Origin: Oscillospiraceae bacterium
Lineage (GTDB): Bacteria > Bacillota_A > Clostridia > Oscillospirales > Acutalibacteraceae
DNA: 7,510 nucleotides
Reading direction: 5' to 3'
Assembly: GCA_003519645.1 (NCBI GenBank)
Contig: DOWI01000126.1
Span: forward strand, 1-7,510
This document shows, piece after piece, positions 1 through 4,952 of the stretch (within the stretch, counting starts at the first letter, position 1; each line of letters starts with the position of its first letter). The position numbers and the translations under genes are program-made. Below the pieces are notes generated by a model that worked only from the letters and a program-made list of their open reading frames with translations, did no database searches and was not told the DNA's origin.

Positions 1-44
1 GTGTGATTCCAAAGCCGACGGTATAGTCCGGATGGAAGAAGATG
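1..44 (+). promoter_or_regulatory. FMN riboswitch (RFN element), 3' part only
   Basis: The first 44 bases match the 3' half of the RFN element: a GTGTGATTCC block, then GCCGACGGTATAGTCC, then GGATGGAAGAAGATG. The 5' half lies outside the window. It sits upstream of a riboflavin transporter gene and is followed by an intrinsic terminator. The usual mechanism for the family is that bound FMN favours termination, so the gene is off when flavin is plentiful. Confidence 0.9.
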
Positions 45-64
45 CATGTAATACTGCATTTATT

Positions 65-95
65 GCCCCGCATATTTTGCGGGGCTTTTTGTTTT
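65..95 (+). terminator. Riboswitch-controlled intrinsic terminator before ribU
   Basis: A perfect 7-bp GC-rich stem, GCCCCGC (65-71) with GCGGGGC (79-85), has a 7-nt AT-rich loop and is followed by a T-run (86-90, then T again at 92-95). Its place between the FMN aptamer and ribU makes it the likely expression platform. A small ATGCA/TGCAT hairpin (42-46 with 55-59) lies between aptamer and terminator and could take part in switching. Confidence 0.88.
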
Positions 96-171
96 ATATA
101 AAAAAGAAATGCAGGCGTGGCCGCGGGCAGCTTAGTTTTCAAATGAATATTTATAGAAGGAGCAAGAGAAA

Positions 172-732
172 ATGAAAGCAACACGCACTTTCCAGCTTGT
201 ATTCATGGCAATGTTGTCCGCAATTGCCGTGGTGCTCATGATTCTTGTAAGAATCCCCCTTATCCCCGCAACACCCTTTCTGATTTATGACATGGCTGAT
301 GTTCCGGTACTTATCGGCACAATGCTTGGAGGCATTATACCGGGACTGCTGATTTTGTTTGTCACCTCGGCGATTCAGGCCTTTGTTCTCGGAGGTGACT
401 ACTGGGTAGGATTTATTATGCATTTTGTTTCATCCGGTGTGCTTGTGGTGGTGACTGGTCTATTCCACACATGCAATCCAAAATGGTGGAAAACCATCCT
501 TGGTTTTTTAATCGGTTCACTTGCCATGACGGCAGTCATGATTCCTATGAATCTGGTTCTAACCCCTTTGTTCATGGGTGCCCCCAGAGAAGCTGTTGTC
601 GCACTTCTGCTGCCTGCCATTATCCCGTTCAATGTATTTAAAAGCGCATTGAATTGCTCGATTACTTTGGCGGTTTACCGCCTTCTAACCCCCTTCACCG
701 GGAAAAATTTGCTTCGCTTTTCTTCCTGTTGA
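172..732 (+). CDS. ribU: Riboflavin ECF transporter, substrate-binding subunit RibU
   Basis: RibU is the membrane S-component that binds riboflavin and works with the shared energy-coupling module (EcfT, EcfA, EcfA'), which is not encoded here. The 186-aa product is almost entirely hydrophobic, consistent with about six membrane helices, and has the usual family length. Visible family motifs are PFLIYDMADVP (residues 35-45, the conserved P-F-L-x-x-D region after helix 1) and IIPFNVFKSALN (150-161) near the C-terminus. Small residues in helix 1 (A13, A17, A19) fit the alanine-rich face that S-components use to contact EcfT. The start is fixed by AGAAGGAG at 155-162, nine bases before ATG. The FMN riboswitch upstream independently supports a flavin substrate. 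The gene appears monocistronic: metK downstream has its own promoter, and no convincing terminator was seen in the 39 bp between the ribU stop and that promoter. Confidence 0.93.
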   Translation: MKATRTFQLVFMAMLSAIAVVLMILVRIPLIPATPFLIYDMADVPVLIGTMLGGIIPGLLILFVTSAIQAFVLGGDYWVGFIMHFVSSGVLVVVTGLFHTCNPKWWKTILGFLIGSLAMTAVMIPMNLVLTPLFMGAPREAVVALLLPAIIPFNVFKSALNCSITLAVYRLLTPFTGKNLLRFSSC

Positions 733-771
733 TTCTAAAACTCCCTTGGTTTCGATTAAATGTATTTTAGA

Positions 772-799
772 TTGACATACTGTTCCTGTATGGTATAAT
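772..799 (+). promoter_or_regulatory. SigA-type promoter for the metK leader
   Basis: TTGACA (772-777) and TATAAT (794-799) are perfect consensus hexamers with a 16-bp spacer, and TG at 791-792 gives an extended -10. Transcription would start near 806, about 360 bases before the metK ATG. The mRNA would therefore carry both the unidentified structured segment and the S-box. Confidence 0.87.
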
Positions 800-803
800 A
801 TAT

Positions 804-941
804 CACAAAGTTGGCTATCGTCGCCTTTGTGAATTGGAAAAACCGCTGTTCGGGCTGAACGCCCTCCTGCTGCTATGCAGCACCGCGCTTTTTCCTGTTT
901 GCTTTAATTTTATGGTACAGCTTGGCAGATATCAGCGGTTT
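804..941 (+). ncRNA. Unidentified structured RNA segment in the metK leader
   Basis: Several complementary segments follow the promoter. CACAAAG (804-810) pairs with CTTTGTG (825-831). GGAAAAA plus CGC (836-842, 844-846) pairs with GCG plus TTTTTCC (885-887, 889-895), closing a three-way junction. That junction holds the hairpins GGGC/GCCC (852-864) and TGCTGC/GCAGCA (868-882). A competing 9-bp pairing links AAACCGCTG (840-848) with CAGCGGTTT (933-941). I do not recognise the family. It could be a separate small RNA (size and position would allow a 6S-like RNA), a 5' extension of the S-box leader, or unselected sequence. No reading frame here looks like a real protein. The pairings are read directly; the RNA gene call is inference. 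Confidence 0.4.
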
Positions 942-975
942 GTTGCTCGGATTTCTGAATGAAAAGAGAATATTC

Positions 976-1088
976 CTTATCAAGAGAGGCAGAGGGTACA
1001 GGCCCGACGAAGCCCGGCAACCTGCTTGCCCGTTTTGGGGTGCAAGGTGCCAATTCCTGCGGCATCCGCCGACAGATGAGGTGATAAC
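976..1088 (+). promoter_or_regulatory. SAM-I (S-box) riboswitch upstream of metK
   Basis: The S-box core is clear: CTTATCAAGAGAGGC (976-990), then AGAGGG, GGCCCGACGAAGCCCGGCAACC (1001-1022), GGTGCCAATTCC (1046-1057) and GACAGATGAGGTGAT (1071-1085). P1 is TTATC (977-981) with GATAA (1083-1087). P4 is CGGC (1060-1063) with GCCG (1068-1071). SAM binding stabilises P1 and lets the downstream terminator form, giving feedback control of SAM synthetase. A plausible antiterminator pairs GACAG (1071-1075) with CTGTC (1101-1105). It uses the 3' side of P4 and breaks the terminator. The antiterminator is my inference. Confidence 0.95.
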
Positions 1089-1119
1089 GCGCCGTGTATT
1101 CTGTCACGGTGCGTTTTTT
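1086..1119 (+). terminator. S-box intrinsic terminator (metK attenuator)
   Basis: An 11-bp stem runs from AACGCGCCGTG (1086-1096) to CACGGTGCGTT (1105-1115), with one G-T wobble and an 8-nt loop. The T-run is 1114-1119. The first two stem bases (1086-1087) are shared with P1 of the S-box, placing the terminator directly against the aptamer. It lies 49 bases before the metK ATG. Confidence 0.92.
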
Positions 1120-1168
1120 GTAATTTTTGGGGTAAGATATTAAGTGAAAGCGTTAAAGGGAGATTTTT

Positions 1169-2356
1169 ATGGAAAAAAGATTGTTCACCTCCGAATCTGT
1201 AACAGAAGGACATCCTGACAAGGTCTGTGACCAGATTTCAGATGCGGTTTTAGATGCGATACTGGAACAGGACCCGACAGCTCATGTTGCTTGTGAGTGC
1301 ATTGCAACAACCGGACTGGTTCTGGTGGTTGGAGAGATCACCACCAGCTGCTATGTGGATATTCCCAAAATCGCGCGGCAGGTCATCCGGGATATCGGAT
1401 ATGATAACGCCGCTCAGAAATTTGATGGAAACACCTGCGCGGTTCTGACCGCAATTGATGAGCAGTCACCCGATATTGCCATGGGTGTCAATGAAGCGTT
1501 TGAAATACGGGGACAGGCAAGCACGGAATACGACCGTATCGGTGCGGGAGATCAAGGCATGATGTTCGGGTACGCCTGCGATGAAACACCCGAGTTGATG
1601 CCTTTACCCATTTCTCTGGCGCATAAAATGGCCAAGCGGCTTACCGAGCTTCGTAAAAGCGGCAAGCTCTCCTATCTCAGACCCGACGGTAAAACCCAGG
1701 TCACTGTGAAATACGACGGCAACACCCCGGTTGGCGTTGATTCGGTTGTGGTATCCACACAGCATAGCGAGGAGGCCTCTCTTGAGACCATACGTGACGA
1801 TGTAATCCAACATGTAATTAAGCCGATTATCCCCCAAACGCTGATGGACGACGACACAAAAATATTTGTCAACCCGACCGGACGCTTTGTAATTGGCGGG
1901 CCGCAGGGGGACAGCGGACTGACCGAACGTAAAATCATTGTAGACACCTACGGCGGCTATGCAAGGCATGGCGGCGGCGCATTTTCCGGAAAGGATCCCA
2001 CCAAGGTAGACCGCTCTGCCAGCTATATGGCACGTTATGCCGCCAAGAATATTGTCGCCGCCGGACTTGCCAAACGGTGTGAGCTTCAGCTTGCCTACGC
2101 CATCGGCGTTGCCCGTCCCGTTTCGATTTTGGTGGATACCGAAGGAACCGGAATCCTGCCGGATGATAAGCTGGCGGAGGCCGTGTCTGCTGTATTCGAT
2201 TTCCGTCCTGCTGCAATTATAAAGCAGCTTGATCTCAGCCGTCCGATTTATCGTCAGCTTTCGGCATACGGTCATATCGGTCGGGAGGATCTGGGCGTGG
2301 CATGGGAAAAGACCGATAAAACAGCGGCACTCAAAGAATATTTAGGAATTAAATAA
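1169..2356 (+). CDS. metK: S-adenosylmethionine synthetase (methionine adenosyltransferase)
   Basis: MetK makes S-adenosylmethionine from methionine and ATP, releasing phosphate and pyrophosphate, in the cytosol; the family normally forms tetramers. The 395-aa length is typical. Recognisable features in order are the N-terminal ATP-binding GHPDK (14-18) with D17, the signature hexapeptide GAGDQG (125-130), [18 protein letters not shown] (235-252), and the P-loop-like signature GGGAFSGKD (268-276) followed by [10 protein letters not shown]. All three MetK domains seem intact. The start is supported by AAAGGGAG at 1155-1162 and by the standard [18 protein letters not shown] opening. It is controlled by the S-box upstream, so high SAM should stop transcription before the gene. 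It is probably monocistronic, ending at the hairpin at 2369-2404. The SAM produced is also the cofactor of the radical SAM enzyme encoded nearby, but the two are in separate transcripts. Confidence 0.98.
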   Translation: MEKRLFTSESVTEGHPDKVCDQISDAVLDAILEQDPTAHVACECIATTGLVLVVGEITTSCYVDIPKIARQVIRDIGYDNAAQKFDGNTCAVLTAIDEQSPDIAMGVNEAFEIRGQASTEYDRIGAGDQGMMFGYACDETPELMPLPISLAHKMAKRLTELRKSGKLSYLRPDGKTQVTVKYDGNTPVGVDSVVVSTQHSEEASLETIRDDVIQHVIKPIIPQTLMDDDTKIFVNPTGRFVIGGPQGDSGLTERKIIVDTYGGYARHGGGAFSGKDPTKVDRSASYMARYAAKNIVAAGLAKRCELQLAYAIGVARPVSILVDTEGTGILPDDKLAEAVSAVFDFRPAAIIKQLDLSRPIYRQLSAYGHIGREDLGVAWEKTDKTAALKEYLGIK

Positions 2357-2368
2357 CATCAGATAATA

Positions 2369-2404
2369 TTTAACCCCCATATGCGGTTGCATATGGGGGT
2401 TAAA
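2369..2404. terminator. Shared hairpin terminator between convergent metK and the minus-strand operon
   Basis: A perfect 16-bp inverted repeat, TTTAACCCCCATATGC (2369-2384) and GCATATGGGGGTTAAA (2389-2404), has a GGTT loop. It lies 12 bases after the metK stop and contains the stop codon (2400-2402) of the convergent gene. T-runs beyond the stem are short on both strands (TTAAATTG on plus, TTAAATATTAT on minus). Termination is likely in both directions but rests mostly on the strong stem. Confidence 0.8.
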
Positions 2405-3335
2405 TTGTAGGCGTTTGTCCCCCTGTTGGCAGATACAAAGCCTCTTCGCTTATCTGCACGCTGCTTCTGTCCTGCAGGTAAGGCGAGGCTCTCACAAACC
2501 TATCACCAATTTGTGCCCTGCTGATATCGGATGGCAGCGCAGTGGGCGGAGCATTGTCGGTCATGGTCATTTCAGTTATATGTCGCCAGTACTTTTTGGG
2601 CATATGCTGCCGGCGCAGTCCCGGATTGATGCGTTCCTTTATGGCAATCGTATTGTAGAATCGTTTCCACAGCGCACGATACTGCATCTCGTCTTCCGAA
2701 TAATCCGGCATGGTCAAACCTTCTGCCGAACGAATAAACCACTCTCTGGTATCATAGACACCGGCGATTTGGTGCCGGGAGTCATGAATGATAAAGGGTT
2801 GGGAATTAAATCTGTCAACAAAAAACGGCATCATCAGGGAAATCACATGGTTTTCGGGTTCAATTTTACCGTAATATACGCCGCCCTCCATACATGAAAA
2901 TCGAATAAACTCAATCATTAGCGAGGATTCTCTGCCCACCGGTTTCGCCAACTTATCCATATCCATTACCCACCGATGGGTGAGAAGTTGATGGATTCTG
3001 TACCCCTTTTTCATTCCAAAACGAATATATTTATAAATAATGTTCCCCTTATCAGGATTGCACGAAAGGAAGCCTGTCCATACCTTTTCATAGGCATTCC
3101 CCCCCATTACTCTGTTAATCCCGTTAATCACCCGCTCGGCCTTTGCATTATCCGTTTCTATATTTACATATTGTGCGTCCAGCCGCTTCTGATGCTGCTG
3201 TCCCACAATTCCAATAGGCGTTTGCTTTCCCCTATAAGAGTCAAAAACGGCGGTAAGAAGCCCCTCAAAGCTGTCGTCATATTGGTAAACAACTTCTCCA
3301 AAGGGGGCATTGGTTACATGGAAGGTTTCTGCCAC
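2400..3335 (-). CDS. DUF4130/TIGR03915-type probable DNA metabolism protein, partner of the radical SAM protein
   Basis: This 311-aa protein belongs to the DUF4130 family, which is found next to, and in other bacteria fused to, uracil-DNA-glycosylase-like proteins and paired with the radical SAM protein encoded just upstream. Its biochemical activity is not established. Family traits seen are YDDSFEGLLTAVFDSY (residues 19-34), IEFIRFSCMEGGVYYGKIEPENHVI (141-165) with PFFVDRF (170-176), and a basic MPKKYWRHITE (245-255) that normally lies near the family's C-terminus. About 55 further residues follow (257-311), rich in P, S, T and Q, with no recognised domain; this extension is unusual. The start is GTG (complement of 3333-3335), chosen because a strong ribosome binding site lies nine bases upstream and the family motif begins soon after. 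The gene overlaps the end of the radical SAM gene by 22 bp in another frame, so translation is probably coupled. No membrane segment or signal peptide is seen. Confidence 0.85.
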   Translation of the reverse strand: MAETFHVTNAPFGEVVYQYDDSFEGLLTAVFDSYRGKQTPIGIVGQQHQKRLDAQYVNIETDNAKAERVINGINRVMGGNAYEKVWTGFLSCNPDKGNIIYKYIRFGMKKGYRIHQLLTHRWVMDMDKLAKPVGRESSLMIEFIRFSCMEGGVYYGKIEPENHVISLMMPFFVDRFNSQPFIIHDSRHQIAGVYDTREWFIRSAEGLTMPDYSEDEMQYRALWKRFYNTIAIKERINPGLRRQHMPKKYWRHITEMTMTDNAPPTALPSDISRAQIGDRFVRASPYLQDRSSVQISEEALYLPTGGQTPTI

Positions 3336-4648
3336 TCGCCGTCACCTCCCCTACTGTTTACAGTTGACAGCATCGGAACTGAAGGGATTGAAAAAAAGGA
3401 TAGTTGTTCGGTCTCCGGCGAAAAGGGCAATCCTTTTGAATTACGGCGGGTGTCGGCCGTCAGGTTTTCATAAATAAATGAATGGGTAAGCCGGGTGCCC
3501 GGAAACATTTTCCCCTTACAGGTAATGAAATACGCCGCGCGTTTCATTACAACTCCAATTTTTTTCAAATCATCAAAGGAAAGCAATCCCGCCCGCCGGG
3601 CAGTCAAAATCCGCATTGCCGATTGCGGACCGATCCCGGGCACACGCAGCAAAAGCTCTTTATCTGCACTATTAACCTCTACCGGAAAGGTTTCAAGATG
3701 CCCCAAAGCCCAGTTACATTTCGGATCCAGCAGCGGATCAAGCGAAGGCTGCTTGTCATCCAGCAGCTCCCCAGCTTTAAAGCCATAAAAACGCAGCAGC
3801 CAGTCGGCCTGATAGAGTCTGTGTTCACGCAGAAGAGGAGGCGGCTGATCCTTGGGCAGCAGCGAATGATTTCCTACAGGAATATATGCAGAGTAAAACA
3901 CACGTTTTAAGGAATACTTTTTATACAAGCTTTCACTTAGCCGTAAAATTTGCCAGTCGGTATCCGGTGTTGCTCCAATAATCATCTGGGTGCTTTGTCC
4001 GGCGGGAGCAAATGCCGAAGCATGGCGATACACCGCGAGCTCCTGCTTATTCTGGGTCAGTGTGTCCCGAATGATTGACATGGGTTTGATTATATTTTCT
4101 TTGGTTTTATCGGGGGCCAGTATATTTAGGCTTTTCTCACTCGGAAGCTCGATATTGATACTGAGACGATCGCATAGAGTGCCAAGCCTTTGCACCAATT
4201 CCCCGGAACATCCGGGTATGGCTTTGGCGTGAATATATCCGTTAAATCTGTATTTCGTGCGAAGAAGCATTAAAACGCGACACATTCGTTCCATGGATGT
4301 GTCAGGGCTTTGCATAACGCCCGAGCTTAAGAACAATCCCTCAATATAATTCCTCCGATAAAACTCCATTGTAAGTGAAGCCAGCTCATCAGGAGTAAAG
4401 GTCGCCCGCGGAACATCGTTTGACCGCCGGTTAACGCAATACTGGCAATCGTAAATACAGATATTTGTCATTAATACCTTAAGAAGCGAAATGCATCTTC
4501 CGTCCGCCGCAAAGCTATGGCATATGCCCGGAAGACAAGCACTGCCAATTGCACCTTTGATTCCCGATCGGTTTGAGCCGCTGGAGGTACAGGCAACATC
4601 ATATTTCGCAGAATCGGTCAAAATGCTCAGCTTTTCCATCAGATCCAT
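3314..4648 (-). CDS. Putative DNA modification/repair radical SAM protein (TIGR03916-like) with C-terminal helix-hairpin-helix
   Basis: This is a radical SAM enzyme of the type annotated as putative DNA modification/repair; its reaction and substrate are unknown. With the chosen start it has 444 residues. The 4Fe-4S/SAM motif is CIYDCQYC (C64, C68, C71). It is preceded by the family's conserved block GICHSFAADGRCISLLKVLMTN, with further cysteines at 20, 38, 43 and 52 that could bind metal. SSGVMQSPDTSMERM (108-122) follows in the position of early barrel strands. Near the C-terminus, VPGIGPQSAMRIL (336-348) is a helix-hairpin-helix motif, normally a non-specific DNA backbone binder, which is the main link to DNA. 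An ATG eight codons upstream (4672) is also open. I prefer the ATG at 4646-4648 because AAAGGA (minus strand, 4661-4666) precedes it, while the upstream ATG has no good site and abuts a hairpin; homologues as I recall them start near here. The gene forms an operon with the overlapping DUF4130 gene and has LexA-like boxes in its promoter. Confidence 0.9.
   Translation of the reverse strand: MDLMEKLSILTDSAKYDVACTSSGSNRSGIKGAIGSACLPGICHSFAADGRCISLLKVLMTNICIYDCQYCVNRRSNDVPRATFTPDELASLTMEFYRRNYIEGLFLSSGVMQSPDTSMERMCRVLMLLRTKYRFNGYIHAKAIPGCSGELVQRLGTLCDRLSINIELPSEKSLNILAPDKTKENIIKPMSIIRDTLTQNKQELAVYRHASAFAPAGQSTQMIIGATPDTDWQILRLSESLYKKYSLKRVFYSAYIPVGNHSLLPKDQPPPLLREHRLYQADWLLRFYGFKAGELLDDKQPSLDPLLDPKCNWALGHLETFPVEVNSADKELLLRVPGIGPQSAMRILTARRAGLLSFDDLKKIGVVMKRAAYFITCKGKMFPGTRLTHSFIYENLTADTRRNSKGLPFSPETEQLSFFSIPSVPMLSTVNSRGGDGEWQKPSM
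3342..3351 (-). promoter_or_regulatory. Strong ribosome binding site deciding the GTG start of the DUF4130 gene
   Basis: Read on the minus strand this is GGGGAGGTGA, an eight- to nine-base match to the anti-Shine-Dalgarno sequence. It lies inside the 3' end of the radical SAM gene, six bases before the GTG at 3335 when the full match is counted (nine from GGAGG). It supports GTG over any later ATG. Confidence 0.8.
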
Positions 4649-4676
4649 ATCAAGCTTCGTTCCTTTCGGCATCCGC

Positions 4677-4697
4677 CATGTTTATGCCATAAACATG
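4677..4697 (-). repeat. Perfect inverted repeat in the 5' leader of the radical SAM operon
   Basis: CATGTTTAT (4677-4685) and ATAAACATG (4689-4697) are perfect 9-bp arms with a 3-nt loop. The repeat lies between the predicted transcription start (about 4712) and the first codons. On the minus strand the same bases contain a tiny frame ATG-TTT-ATG-GCA-TAA (4697 down to 4683). It is preceded six bases upstream by AAAAAGGGG, which could serve as a ribosome binding site. It could act as an mRNA hairpin, a protein-binding palindrome or a leader peptide; none is proven. Confidence 0.6.
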
Positions 4698-4718
4698 CAA
4701 AACCCCTTTTTATTAAAT

Positions 4719-4747
4719 AGTATAGAACATATTTTCGCCATTGTCAA
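4719..4747 (-). promoter_or_regulatory. SigA-type promoter of the radical SAM/DUF4130 operon
   Basis: On the minus strand, TTGACA (4742-4747) and TATACT (4719-4724) are separated by exactly 17 bp (4725-4741). The predicted start is near 4712, giving a leader of about 60 bases before the preferred start codon. Two LexA-like boxes overlap the -35 and the spacer. Confidence 0.85.
4725..4736 (-). promoter_or_regulatory. LexA/SOS-box-like operator, promoter-spacer copy
   Basis: On the minus strand the core reads GAAAATATGTTC. The Gram-positive LexA (DinR) box has the form GAAC-N4-GTTC within CGAACRNRYGTTYC. With flanks, CGAAAATATGTTCT matches 12 of those 14 positions. It occupies the spacer directly next to the -10 hexamer, where bound repressor would block RNA polymerase. 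Confidence 0.62.
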
Positions 4748-4757
4748 ACAAATGTTC
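4746..4757 (-). promoter_or_regulatory. LexA/SOS-box-like operator, -35 copy
   Basis: On the minus strand the core reads GAACATTTGTTT, one mismatch from GAAC-N4-GTTC; clostridial boxes often tolerate GTTT in the second half. It overlaps the -35 hexamer by two bases. Its centre is 21 bp, two helical turns, from the spacer copy, so two LexA dimers would lie on the same face of the DNA. Confidence 0.62.
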
Positions 4758-4845
4758 TTGCTTTGTGTACAGATTAGTGTTCCCGTAAAATCTAAAAAAC
4801 ATTGCTATTGTTGAGACAATAAATAAATCAAATTACCCTTATCAA

Positions 4846-4874
4846 CTTTGTAATAAATAATAACAGCTTTGTAA
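4846..4874 (+). repeat. Two direct repeats upstream of the O-antigen-ligase-like gene promoter
   Basis: CTTTGTAA occurs at 4846-4853 and 4867-4874, start to start 21 bp. With flanks, the two copies match at 11 of 13 positions (AACTTTGTAATAA and AGCTTTGTAACAA). The second copy ends six bases before the -35 hexamer at 4881. Placement and helical phasing resemble an activator site, but the region is very AT-rich and no regulator can be named. Confidence 0.45.
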
Positions 4875-4880
4875 CAATGA

Positions 4881-4909
4881 TTGATACAAAATTTAAATTG
4901 TGATATAGT
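4881..4909 (+). promoter_or_regulatory. SigA-type promoter of the O-antigen-ligase-like gene
   Basis: TTGATA (4881-4886) and TATAGT (4904-4909) have a 17-bp spacer. The predicted start is near 4916, leaving a leader of about 37 bases. It is divergent from the radical SAM operon promoter, with about 130 bp between the two -35 elements. Confidence 0.75.
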
Positions 4910-4952
4910 TCGATTATAGTTGAAAATTATTGGAAATGGGGAGTGAAAGCAC

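Noticed and set aside
836..895. tRNA or T-box in the metK leader
   Set aside because: There is no cloverleaf with anticodon arm, no CCA end, no GGTTCGA T-loop and no T-box core sequence; the three-way fold is different.
910..1213. Short frames on both strands over the S-box leader
   Set aside because: They overlap a clear riboswitch and terminator, and the peptides are low-complexity and unrecognised.
1604..2275. Long minus-strand open frame of 223 codons
   Set aside because: It lies wholly within metK, which has unmistakable protein motifs; the frame is a codon-bias shadow.
2415..3473. Plus-strand frames of 160 and 165 codons
   Set aside because: They are antisense to the DUF4130 gene and the end of the radical SAM gene, and no family is recognisable.
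1169..4648. Shared SAM control of metK and the radical SAM gene
   Set aside because: The genes are convergent with separate promoters and a hairpin between them; the S-box acts only on the metK transcript.
3482..4814. Several plus-strand frames of 80-142 codons opposite the radical SAM gene
   Set aside because: The minus-strand frame carries the Cys cluster and helix-hairpin-helix motifs; the plus frames show no domain.
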